Source of the DNA: Opitutaceae bacterium
GTDB lineage: Bacteria > Verrucomicrobiota > Verrucomicrobiia > Opitutales > Opitutaceae
Assembly: GCA_028280945.1 (NCBI GenBank)
Contig: JANQKV010000066.1
Coordinates: 1 to 50,716, forward strand
Direction of reading: 5' to 3'
Length of the DNA: 50,716 nucleotides
Shown: one piece after another, positions 1 through 7,705 of the stretch
Layout of the letters: each line of letters starts with the position of its first letter
Numbering within the stretch: the first letter of the stretch is position 1
Translations under genes and position numbers: made by a program
The notes under the pieces: generated by a model
Databases searched by the model: none
What the model was told of the DNA's origin: nothing
What the model saw: only the letters and a program-made list of their open reading frames with translations

Positions 1-1
1 G

Positions 2-238
2 ATCACCGTGGCGAACGGCGCTGTGCAGCAAAGCAATTTCCACGATTACCCGCTGTTGCGGATTTCGGAGACGCCGGAAATCGAAACCCATTTCATCTCA
101 ACCCCCTACCCGACCACCGGCTTGGGTGAACCCGCCTTCCCGCCCGTGGCCCCCGCCATTGGCAATGCCGTCTTCGCCGCCACGGGCAAGCGCATGCGGA
201 GTATGCCTTTTAACCAACATGACCTGAGCTGGAGTTAG
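2..238 (+). CDS. Molybdopterin-binding subunit of a xanthine dehydrogenase/isoquinoline 1-oxidoreductase-type enzyme (C-terminal fragment)
   Basis: Only the last 78 codons lie in the window; the frame is open from base 2 to a TAG at 236-238, so the gene starts upstream. The visible tail carries the pattern typical of the end of the large molybdenum hydroxylase subunit: QQSNFHDYPLLR, then TGLGEPAFPP and a terminal stretch with FAATGKRMRSMPF. In this family the GEP/PP segment lies close to the molybdopterin site. Substrate cannot be told from the fragment. Members of the isoquinoline 1-oxidoreductase beta subunit group are usually Tat-exported and paired with a small 2Fe-2S subunit; neither can be checked here. 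Identification is by remembered family pattern. Confidence 0.82.
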   Translation: MTVANGAVQQSNFHDYPLLRISETPEIETHFISTPYPTTGLGEPAFPPVAPAIGNAVFAATGKRMRSMPFNQHDLSWS

Positions 239-534
239 GTTTCGGTCGATCCGGGGATGTCCGGGTATCGCCAGGGAAGCGTTGGATTTCCCCGGCGTCG
301 GCAGACTCGGCGGCTACTGAACGTCCAACAGGAAGAAAACCTAGAGAGTTGAGCCCCTAATTCCGGACTACCACCTTCACAGAACTGAGCAGATTGAGGA
401 CAAAACTGAGCTTGTTTCCGAGTGAAGTTGCCAATTTCTGCGCAGCGCCTTCAACCTCTGATCCCTAAAACCTTTGCCGTGAGTGTCGGGCTTGCAGCCG
501 CGACCCACGTCCCCCCAACCTCCCAACCCAGAAT
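239..534. other. Intergenic region with no recognised gene
   Basis: These 296 bases separate the molybdenum hydroxylase fragment from the first oxidoreductase. I see no convincing open frame, RNA or strong promoter. A CCGGGGA near 254 could pair with a TCCCCGG near 290, but the loop is about 30 nt and no T tract follows, so I do not call a terminator. Confidence 0.4.
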
Positions 535-1884
535 ATGAGCACTGATTCCGTTCTCTCGCGTCGCAGTTTTCTGCAGAAATCTACCCTCGCCTCCGCTGCT
601 GCCACGGCATTCCCGGCGATCATGAAATCACAAGGGAGCGGACCTTCCCCCAACTCGAAGATCAACTTGGCGATAGTCGGATGCGGCGGCCAGGGCCGCA
701 ATCCTGTCCGCAATCTGACGATGCATACGTTTGCGGCGTTCTGCGACGTCGATGACGAGCGAGCCGCGGAAAGCTACACCGCGCACCCGGATGTTCCGCG
801 GTTCCGCGACTACCGTGAGATGTTCGCCAAGATGGGGGACAAAATTGATGCGGTCGTCATTTCGACTCCCGACCACATGCACTTCCCGATCGCGATGACC
901 GCGGTCAAACTGGGCAAACACGTCTATGTCGAAAAGCCTCTCACCCACACCGTCGAAGAGGCACGTCTTTTGACCGAGGCAGCGCGCAAAGCGGGCGTGA
1001 TCACCCAAATGGGCAATCAGGGACACAGCAACGAAGGCACTCGAATCACCAAAGAATGGATACAGGCCGGCGTGCTCGGCGAAATTCGCGAAGTCTACAG
1101 CTGGACCAACCGTCCCATCTGGCCTCAGGGCGTCGGGCTGCCCGACCACAGCAAGGCCATTCCCGTTGTTCCCGATACCCTCGACTGGGACCTGTGGCTG
1201 GGGATCGCCGAAAACCGTCCCTACGATCCCGCCTACCTGCCCTTCGCCTGGCGTGGATGGTGGGATTTCGGCACCGGCGCATTCGGCGACATGGCGTGCC
1301 ATATCATGGACGCGACCTTCTGGGGGCTGGAACTCGAGTCCCCCACTGCGATCGAGGCCTTTTCCGCCAAAAACACCGCCCACTCCGGCCCCACCTCCTC
1401 GGTGGTGACCTACGAGTTCCCCGCCCGCGGTTCCATGCCGGCGGTAACATGGAAATGGTGCGACGGCGGGCTTACCCCGACGTTCCGTCCCGACTGGGAA
1501 GACGGCCGCGAGTATTACCGCGACGGCAGCGGCACCGTGATTGTCGGATCGGAAGCGAGCATGGTGAACAGCACTTACAACTCCAGTCCCCGGATCTTCC
1601 CCGAAACGAAGATGCGGAAACTGGCCCCCTCACTGCCGCCGAAGACGCTTCCGCGCGTGGAGACGAGCAACCACTACGAAGCTTGGGCCAATGCGATCGT
1701 GGACGGACGCCAACCGGCATCGAACTTCGACTACGCCGGTCCCTTCACCGAGACTGTATTGCTGGGCAATGCCGCCATCCGCGCCAATCGTCGTCTCGAC
1801 TTCGATGCGAAAAATGTCCGGTTCACCAACTATGAGCCCGCCAATAACTATCTGACCAAGTCCTACCGTCCGGGCTTTATGTAG
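535..1884 (+). CDS. Gfo/Idh/MocA family oxidoreductase with Tat signal
   Basis: A 449-residue NAD(P)-dependent sugar or polyol dehydrogenase-like protein. The N-terminus holds a twin-arginine signal (SRRSFLQKS, Arg9-Arg10) followed by an Ala-rich stretch, so export in folded form to the periplasm is expected. The Rossmann dinucleotide-binding motif VGCGGQGRN lies near residue 48, the family EKP motif (VEKPLTHTVEEA) near 140, and an Asp/His-containing GDMACHIMD segment near 250. The length fits the large Tat-exported group common in Verrucomicrobia and Planctomycetes. The ATG at 535 is chosen because the Tat motif follows directly. The substrate is unknown. It is separated from the next gene by 92 nt and a GC-rich hairpin, so it may be its own transcript. 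Confidence 0.9.
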   Translation: MSTDSVLSRRSFLQKSTLASAAATAFPAIMKSQGSGPSPNSKINLAIVGCGGQGRNPVRNLTMHTFAAFCDVDDERAAESYTAHPDVPRFRDYREMFAKMGDKIDAVVISTPDHMHFPIAMTAVKLGKHVYVEKPLTHTVEEARLLTEAARKAGVITQMGNQGHSNEGTRITKEWIQAGVLGEIREVYSWTNRPIWPQGVGLPDHSKAIPVVPDTLDWDLWLGIAENRPYDPAYLPFAWRGWWDFGTGAFGDMACHIMDATFWGLELESPTAIEAFSAKNTAHSGPTSSVVTYEFPARGSMPAVTWKWCDGGLTPTFRPDWEDGREYYRDGSGTVIVGSEASMVNSTYNSSPRIFPETKMRKLAPSLPPKTLPRVETSNHYEAWANAIVDGRQPASNFDYAGPFTETVLLGNAAIRANRRLDFDAKNVRFTNYEPANNYLTKSYRPGFM

Positions 1885-1897
1885 GCCCGGCGGACGG
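1866..1897 (+). terminator. GC-rich hairpin overlapping the oxidoreductase stop codon
   Basis: CCGTCC (1866-1871) pairs with GGACGG (1892-1897), and GGGC (1872-1875) with GCCC (1885-1888), leaving a three-base bulge and a short loop. The stop codon sits in the loop region. No run of T follows, so it may attenuate or protect the 3' end rather than terminate by itself. Confidence 0.3.
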
Positions 1898-1976
1898 TTC
1901 GAATTGTGTAACGGTTCAAGAACGTTCTAACGTCATCTGAACTGTGTTCCTGTAATAGTCTCCCAATTCTCTCCCC

Positions 1977-2510
1977 ATGAGTGCCGACACCCCCTCGAAA
2001 CCCAATATCATCGAAAACCTCACGGATACCTTCGGGTATCTCGTGCTTCGCGTCTGGCTGGGCCTGCGAGCCCTGCTCACCGGCTTGGAAAAATACGCCG
2101 GAGTAAAGGTCACCGAGGAACCGCTTTTGGACGAATTTGGTGAACCCGACATCAATGGTGCTGTCGTGGAGGTTAAATCGAAAGTGTATAGCATGGAGCA
2201 CTATCACGGACTTCCCCCAGCCATGGCGGACAAGTTCGCCGAGGAACCACTTATTCCCGGCTGGGGACTCGCGCTCTACGACGCAGTCCTGGGGCCCGTC
2301 CTGATCCTGTTGGGGGTCTCCCTGCTGATTGGGCTCGCTCCCCGGATTTCGTTGTTCCTCCAAGGCCTGCTCTACTCAAGCCTGACAATTGGACTTATTT
2401 TGTTCAACGCCTCTGACGGTGTCGCTTGGCTCGGCATCCACATCCTGTTGGTTGTCGCCGCACTCCGCCTCGTCAAACACGACCGTTTCGCTGTTCTCCC
2501 CCGTTGGTAA
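1977..2510 (+). CDS. DoxX-like integral membrane protein
   Basis: A 177-residue membrane protein with about four hydrophobic segments: residues 18-38 (LVLRVWLGLRALLTG), about 100-122 (LYDAVLGPVLILLGVSLLIG), about 127-147 and 150-165. A hydrophilic loop of about 55 residues separates segment 1 from the rest. The layout, with a charged residue in the first helix (FGYLVLRVWLGLRAL), resembles the DoxX/DoxD family, linked elsewhere to quinone-coupled thiosulfate oxidation or of unknown role. It ends 9 nt before the second Gfo/Idh/MocA gene, so the two are probably co-transcribed. The family call is by topology and weak similarity; the function is not established. Confidence 0.6.
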   Translation: MSADTPSKPNIIENLTDTFGYLVLRVWLGLRALLTGLEKYAGVKVTEEPLLDEFGEPDINGAVVEVKSKVYSMEHYHGLPPAMADKFAEEPLIPGWGLALYDAVLGPVLILLGVSLLIGLAPRISLFLQGLLYSSLTIGLILFNASDGVAWLGIHILLVVAALRLVKHDRFAVLPRW

Positions 2511-2519
2511 CCCACTGTC

Positions 2520-3857
2520 ATGAATCAAGTCGCCTCTGATCTTAACAACCTGCCTTGGTCGCGCCGAGGCTTCCTGAAGACCGGCCTCACCGCCGGTGGC
2601 ATGGTCCTCGCGGCCCCGTCGATTATTAAAGCCCAGAGTTCGGGCAACACCCTGAATGTCGCATTGGTGGGCGTCGGTTCACAAGGCCGCGTGCTGCTCG
2701 ACTCGCTGCTTAACATTCCGGATCTGAACTTTGTCGCCGTCTGCGACATCTGGGAACTGTCGCGCCGTTATGGCGTCAATCGTCTCCGCAAGGCTGGATT
2801 CCAGCCCAACGGTTACGAAGACATCGAGGACCTAGTCAGCAAAGAGACCGATCTCGACGCCGTGATCATCGCGACGCCTGATTTCTGGCACGCCCCCCAC
2901 ACCAACCTGTGCCTCAAGGCAGGAATACACGTTTACTGCGAAAAGATGATGGCGCATACGGTCGAAGACGCCCGCTCCATGGTCGTCACCCAGCGCGAGA
3001 CCGGTAAATTGCTCCAGATCGGCCACCAGCGCCGGTCCAACCCGCGTTACCTTCACGCCCTCAACAACATCATCAAGAAGGCAAAGATCCCCGGCCGCAT
3101 CACCAACATCAACGGCCAGTGGAACCGAGCCGTCTCCGACGATCTCGGTTTCCCCCGACGCTACGAAATACCGGCGGAAACCCTGCAGCGCTACGGCTTC
3201 AAGGACATGCACCAGTTCCGCAACTGGCGCTGGTTCCGTGATCTCTCCGGTGGTCCGATTTCCGATCTGGGCGCCCACCAAATCGACATCTTCAACTGGT
3301 TCCTCGGCACGGGTCCCAGCAGCGTGATCGCCTCAGGCGGCACCGATTACTACTCCACCCGGGAATGGTATGACAACGTCATGGCCATCTTCGAATACGA
3401 CACCGCGGAAGGGCCGGTTCGCGCGTTCTATCAAGTACTGACCACCACAAGCGCTGGCGGCGGTTACTTCGAGCAGTTCATGGGTGACGAAGGTTCGGTC
3501 AAAATGTCCGAAAACCCGAGCCTGACCAAGGTCTACCGCGAGGACCGCGCGCCCGAGTGGGACAAGTGGATTGACCTCAAATACCTCGAACAGTCCGCCG
3601 CGCCCGCGCCAGCCGAAGATACCGTGGCTGACGTGCGGGAGACGGCTCCCCTCGTCGCTTACGAACTCCCGGTCGTGCTCAACAAGCCGCTGCATCAACC
3701 GCATTTGGAAAACTTCTTTGGTGCGGTGCGCGGCGAAAACGAACTCAATTGCGACGGTGCCCACGCTTTTGAAAGCGAAGCGCCGATCTTCAAGGTCAAC
3801 CCCGCCGTGGCTGCCCGTACAACCATCGAAATGAAGCCCGAAGACTTCAAAGCCTGA
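2520..3857 (+). CDS. Gfo/Idh/MocA family oxidoreductase with Tat signal (second copy)
   Basis: A 445-residue protein with a twin-arginine signal (WSRRGFLKTG, Arg15-Arg16) and a hydrophobic stretch to about residue 38, so it is probably periplasmic. The nucleotide-binding motif VGVGSQGR is near residue 50. The usual EKP active-site motif reads CEKMMAHTVEDA: the lysine is kept but the proline is replaced by methionine. I recall this form from a subgroup common in Planctomycetes and Verrucomicrobia. GGPISDLGAHQIDIFNWF near residue 245 is the Asp/His region. It is divergent from the gene at 535, so not a recent duplicate. It follows the DoxX-like gene by 9 nt and precedes the discoidin gene by 23 nt. 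The substrate is unknown. Confidence 0.9.
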   Translation: MNQVASDLNNLPWSRRGFLKTGLTAGGMVLAAPSIIKAQSSGNTLNVALVGVGSQGRVLLDSLLNIPDLNFVAVCDIWELSRRYGVNRLRKAGFQPNGYEDIEDLVSKETDLDAVIIATPDFWHAPHTNLCLKAGIHVYCEKMMAHTVEDARSMVVTQRETGKLLQIGHQRRSNPRYLHALNNIIKKAKIPGRITNINGQWNRAVSDDLGFPRRYEIPAETLQRYGFKDMHQFRNWRWFRDLSGGPISDLGAHQIDIFNWFLGTGPSSVIASGGTDYYSTREWYDNVMAIFEYDTAEGPVRAFYQVLTTTSAGGGYFEQFMGDEGSVKMSENPSLTKVYREDRAPEWDKWIDLKYLEQSAAPAPAEDTVADVRETAPLVAYELPVVLNKPLHQPHLENFFGAVRGENELNCDGAHAFESEAPIFKVNPAVAARTTIEMKPEDFKA

Positions 3858-3880
3858 TTCGCCCAACCGCATTTACATCC

Positions 3881-4537
3881 ATGAAAATCCGTACGATTTC
3901 CTTTCTCCTCGCGGCCTGCGTGACACCCGCCTTCCTGGCCGGTGAGACCAAGGTGCTCGAACTTGAATTTCCTCCGCCCAAGGTGACCAGCACCCCCGCA
4001 CCGATTCGCCTGCCTCACCTCGAGGCGCCAAACACCCCCCCGCCTGAGATCCAAGTCCCGGCTAACGTCACCAACGTTGCCTCCGGCAAGACCGTGATCT
4101 CGTCCGACCCATGGCCGATCATCGGCGAGCTCGATATGGTGACCGACGGGGACAAGGAGTCCGAAGACGGCTACTACGTTGAACTCGGGGAGATGCAGCA
4201 GTGGGTGCAGATCGATCTGGAAAGCGCCACGGAGGTTTACGGAATCGGCCTCTGGCAATACCACGCCCAGCCCCGTTCCTACCTCGATGTCATTGTTCAA
4301 GTCTCCAACGACGAAGATTTTGGCGAAGGGGTCACTACCCTCTTCAACAATGATCATGACGACTCTTCCGGCATGGGCCGTGGCTCGGACCCCGCTTATC
4401 TCGAAAAAAATCGCGGGCGTCTCATCCCCGGCAACAAAGCCGTGGGACGTTACGTGCGAATTTACTCCAACGGTAACACCAGCGACGGACTAAATCACTT
4501 CATCGAAGTGGAAGTCTTTGGCCGCGCTGCTGAATAA
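3881..4537 (+). CDS. Exported discoidin (F5/8 type C)-like domain protein
   Basis: A 218-residue protein with a Sec signal peptide (MKIRTISFLLAACVTPAFLAG, cleavage probably near residue 21), a proline-rich linker (about residues 28-65), and one discoidin-like beta-sandwich. The recognisable core is NVASGKTVISSDPWP, LVTDGD-like MVTDGDKESEDGYY, WVQIDLESATEVYGIGLWQ and the closing GRYVRIYSNG. These domains bind carbohydrate or cell-surface ligands. It is likely periplasmic or surface-exposed. It lies 23 nt after the Tat oxidoreductase, and its end overlaps the next gene by 20 nt, implying translational coupling to a membrane glycosyltransferase. The ligand is unknown. Confidence 0.75.
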   Translation: MKIRTISFLLAACVTPAFLAGETKVLELEFPPPKVTSTPAPIRLPHLEAPNTPPPEIQVPANVTNVASGKTVISSDPWPIIGELDMVTDGDKESEDGYYVELGEMQQWVQIDLESATEVYGIGLWQYHAQPRSYLDVIVQVSNDEDFGEGVTTLFNNDHDDSSGMGRGSDPAYLEKNRGRLIPGNKAVGRYVRIYSNGNTSDGLNHFIEVEVFGRAAE

Positions 4538-6035
4538 CCGGGCTTGGTGGATTTTGGCTGTGCTGGCGGTGGTCGCCGGCACAGCTTGGCGCGCTTCCCA
4601 CTTGGAATCGCGCCCCTTGCACGCCGACGAGGCGGTGCAGGCCTGGCAGACCTGGCGACTGCTTGATGGCGAAGGGTATCGGTATGATCCCTACGACCGT
4701 CACGGCCCTTCTCTCTACTTCGGAGCGGCCTGGCTTCATCAATTGCGCGGGGGCAAGGCGGCGGATTTTGATGACCGCGACGCCCGGCGGTTTTCCCTGG
4801 CCCTCGGAGTAGCTACTCTGGCGCTGCTCGGCTTCGGCACCGGCAGCATCGGTCTCACGCGTGCGACCGGTGCCGTGGCGGCTGCCCTGCTCGCCTTTGA
4901 GACCATGAGCTCGGTCTACCACACCTACTTTGTCCAGGAAGCCACGCTCGCTTTCCTGATTTGGGCTTTCGTATTCACTTTGGTGGGACGCAGGGAAAGG
5001 GACTTTTCTCACGGATCCATGTTGGTGATGGGTCTGATCATCGGGCTCGCTCAAGCAACGAAGGAAATAACGCCGCTTTATGTCATCATGGCCTTGGGGG
5101 CGTGGTGGGTCAGTCTGCCCCGCGCCGACCAACCGGAGATACCAAGTCCACGCGGATTAGCATTGTTGGGACTGGGCTGTTTGCTGCCCTACGCCTTGTT
5201 CTATTCCAGCTTCGGCCAAAACATCCATGGTGTCTCCGACGGCCTTAAGCACTACTTTCTACAAATAAGCCGGCTGCAGGAAAGTCCGCATGAATACCCA
5301 TGGTGGTATCACTTGCGGTATCTGGGTATCCTGCCTTCCGGTGGTCCGCGTTGGGGGCAGTATGGGTTGCTTGCCCTCGCGGTGGGAGGTGGTGCCCTGG
5401 CATGGCGAAAGTCTGCTCCCGTGGCCGCACGCACGGTGGCGACCTTCACGGGCAGTCTGCTGTTTTTGCATTCCGTCGTGGCTTACAAGACTCCTTGGTT
5501 GCTGCTGACGTCAGTCATTGGGCTCGTCATCCTGGCGGCCTATTGCCTGGTTGTCATCGGGGCCGGCCGGCCATGGCGCTGGGCCCTGGCTGGGGTGATT
5601 TTGGTTGCTTCCGCCGGACAGTCTTTGAGCAAAAGTCGACTCGCTCTCGAGCGTTACCCGGGAGATGTGCGAAACCCCTATTTCTACGTCCAGACTCCCC
5701 GGGCCTTTGCGCGCTTGCCTGATCGGCTGGCAAATCTGGAGCAAGCGAATGATGGCGAGATCCGCGTTGCCGTCGTGAGCGCCGAGCATGCCTGGCCACT
5801 GCCTTGGTATCTGCGCGACGCTTCCGCCGTGGGTTATTTCGAGAGCCCGCCATCTGATTTCCAGACTTGGGATGTGGTGCTTTGGGATAGTCAATTGGGT
5901 GATCCGCCCATGAATTTGGGCGATAACGCGGTGATTGAGTTCTACGGATTGCGACCCGGAGTATTGTTGCACTGCTTCATTCGTCAGCCGGTTTGGGAAA
6001 AGCTCTTTCCCCCACTTAAACCTCAGAACGAATGA
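4518..6035 (+). CDS. Agl23-like polytopic membrane glycosyltransferase (TIGR03663-type)
   Basis: A 505-residue membrane protein with a GT-C layout: an N-terminal helix (WWILAVLAVVAGTAW), then an acidic first loop (LESRPLHADEAVQAW, RYDPYDRHGPSLYF) and roughly ten further hydrophobic segments, ending in a soluble tail from about residue 385. The HADEA and RHGPSLY patterns match the TIGR03663/Agl23 group, relatives of dolichyl-phosphate-mannose protein mannosyltransferases, which use lipid-linked sugars outside the membrane. The start is TTG at 4518, inside the previous gene; no ATG exists upstream of the first helix. It overlaps the next gene by 4 nt (ATGA). The neighbouring GT2 domain could supply its polyprenyl-phosphate sugar; that link is inferred from gene order. 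Confidence 0.75.
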   Translation: MAALLNNRAWWILAVLAVVAGTAWRASHLESRPLHADEAVQAWQTWRLLDGEGYRYDPYDRHGPSLYFGAAWLHQLRGGKAADFDDRDARRFSLALGVATLALLGFGTGSIGLTRATGAVAAALLAFETMSSVYHTYFVQEATLAFLIWAFVFTLVGRRERDFSHGSMLVMGLIIGLAQATKEITPLYVIMALGAWWVSLPRADQPEIPSPRGLALLGLGCLLPYALFYSSFGQNIHGVSDGLKHYFLQISRLQESPHEYPWWYHLRYLGILPSGGPRWGQYGLLALAVGGGALAWRKSAPVAARTVATFTGSLLFLHSVVAYKTPWLLLTSVIGLVILAAYCLVVIGAGRPWRWALAGVILVASAGQSLSKSRLALERYPGDVRNPYFYVQTPRAFARLPDRLANLEQANDGEIRVAVVSAEHAWPLPWYLRDASAVGYFESPPSDFQTWDVVLWDSQLGDPPMNLGDNAVIEFYGLRPGVLLHCFIRQPVWEKLFPPLKPQNE

Positions 6036-7684
6036 ATTCTCCTCCTGCCATCGTCCGCATTAACGATCTTGGTAGCCTGGCGGTCTACGATCATGAGGCA
6101 ATGGCGACCAGATTCAGGTTTCATCTCGCTCCACCGACGGATGGATCGTCGCTAGGTCCCATCGCCGAAGAGGTGTTTCGACTGGTGGATCGCGTGGAGG
6201 AAAAACTGAGTCTTTATCGGGACGGGAGCGATGTCACCCGCATCAACCGGGCGAGCGACGGCGATACTCTGCGCATCGATGAGATCACGCACCAGTGCCT
6301 GCTCAATGCCATCGAGATTGCGGCTGCTTCGAACAACGCCTTTGATCCCTTTGCAGGATATCAAGCGATCGTGGCCAAGGAACAATCGGTTCCGGCCCAC
6401 CTACGCGATCTGCCTCCTCCGGCTGAGAACGACAACGCACCGGTCATAGCGATCGACCCGGACCAGGCACAGGTCACCAAGCTCAGTGGCCGACGCTGGT
6501 TGGATCTTGGAGCCATAGGCAAGGGAGCTGCGCTGGACGCCGTGGCCGGGTTGTTGCGGGATTGGGAGGTCCCCTCGGCAGTGCTAAGCGGGGGGGGATC
6601 AAGCATTCTCGTCTTTGGAGAACCTCTTCAGCCCGGACAGGAAGAATGGGAACTGAGTCTTCCGCAATCGCCGGGAAACCCACGGCTCAGCCTGGAGGCG
6701 CCCTTCGCCTTGGGTGCATCGGGCGAGGGTTACCAACCAGGGCATATCATCGATCAGCAATCCCGCGTAGCCCGGCCGCAATCCCTGGTCATGGCTCCTA
6801 CGGCCGCGTTGGCTGACGCTCTTTCCACCGCTGCGGTACTGCTGCCCGATGACTCGCTCCGCGGAATACTGGGGGACGATCCCCGTTTCGCTGTCTTTGC
6901 CACCCAAGTGGAGGCACCCACTCTTTCGACCGGCGTTTTTGCCAGCGAAATCGTCCCTCCCCCGCCTGAAATCGCTTTGACCATACCCTGCTGGTGTGAA
7001 TCCCAGAGGCTCCCCCAATTTTTACGCGATTTGGCTGATGCATTGAGTGCAACCAGACTCCCGGTGGAAATTCTGATCGTGGATGATGCTTCCCCGGAAC
7101 GCGAAGCGGAGATGACCAACTCGGTGGTTGAGTCGGTGCGAAAGCTGCATCCTTTTGTCCGGCCGATGGCCCGCGTGGATCAACACTACGGCAAAGGCGG
7201 CGCGGTTTACTGGGGCTGGCGACAAGCTACGCCGACCGTGCGATGGTTGGGGTTCGTGGATGCCGACGGGGCCATTCCACCGCAGGCAGTTGTTGAAGGG
7301 ATACAAGTGGCGTTGGCCCAGGAAGCACCCTTGCCGCTGATCGCCGCGAACCGCTACCACAATGATCCTGCCAAACCCGTTGGCAGGTCATGGGTGCGCC
7401 AACGCACCGGCGGTTGGTTTGCCCAGTGGGCCCGACGCCAGCTCCAGCTCGAGGTCGAGGACTGCCAATGTGGCTTTAAAATCGTCCCGGCGCATTGGTG
7501 GAAGGGTCATGCCGACGAATGGCGGGAAAAGGGGTATGCCTTCGATTTGGAGCTCTTGGTGCGGGCACGCGAAGATGGCATTTCGGTTCAGAATTTGGAT
7601 ATCCCGTGGCAGGAAATCGGCGGATCCCACGTGGGGTTGGGGGATGGACTTCGCTTGATCAAATCTGTGCGAGACTGGCGCTGA
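6032..7684 (+). CDS. ApbE flavin transferase domain fused to a family 2 glycosyltransferase
   Basis: A 550-residue two-domain protein. Residues about 20-295 match ApbE, the FAD:protein FMN transferase that attaches FMN to Thr/Ser of target flavoproteins: MATRFRF near 24, LSLYRDGSDVTRIN near 59, FDPFAG near 104, LDLGAIGKGAALD at 157-169, a His-Ile-Ile-Asp at 238-241 and ADALSTA near 261. Residues about 313-550 are a GT-A fold glycosyltransferase resembling dolichyl-phosphate-glucose synthases: LTIPCWCES, LIVDDAS at 348-354, catalytic-type DAD at 410-412, and DCQCGFK at 477-483. No signal peptide or membrane anchor is seen, so both domains appear cytoplasmic, whereas many ApbE proteins are exported. 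Start ATG overlaps the previous stop. An in-frame G8 run (6590-6597) encodes part of SGGGSS. I know of no characterised enzyme with this fusion. Confidence 0.85.
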   Translation: MNSPPAIVRINDLGSLAVYDHEAMATRFRFHLAPPTDGSSLGPIAEEVFRLVDRVEEKLSLYRDGSDVTRINRASDGDTLRIDEITHQCLLNAIEIAAASNNAFDPFAGYQAIVAKEQSVPAHLRDLPPPAENDNAPVIAIDPDQAQVTKLSGRRWLDLGAIGKGAALDAVAGLLRDWEVPSAVLSGGGSSILVFGEPLQPGQEEWELSLPQSPGNPRLSLEAPFALGASGEGYQPGHIIDQQSRVARPQSLVMAPTAALADALSTAAVLLPDDSLRGILGDDPRFAVFATQVEAPTLSTGVFASEIVPPPPEIALTIPCWCESQRLPQFLRDLADALSATRLPVEILIVDDASPEREAEMTNSVVESVRKLHPFVRPMARVDQHYGKGGAVYWGWRQATPTVRWLGFVDADGAIPPQAVVEGIQVALAQEAPLPLIAANRYHNDPAKPVGRSWVRQRTGGWFAQWARRQLQLEVEDCQCGFKIVPAHWWKGHADEWREKGYAFDLELLVRAREDGISVQNLDIPWQEIGGSHVGLGDGLRLIKSVRDWR

Positions 7685-7705
7685 CCGACCGCAGCGGGCT
7701 TTGAT

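Noticed and set aside
1056-1835. 259-codon Arg-rich plus-strand frame inside the first oxidoreductase
   Set aside because: It is an alternate frame of a well-supported gene, and its Arg-rich low-complexity product is typical of off-frame GC-rich sequence.
1919-1928. AGAACGTTCT palindrome upstream of the DoxX-like gene as a LexA site
   Set aside because: LexA boxes have spaced half-sites; this is a 10-bp palindrome with no spacer, and the genes are not repair genes.
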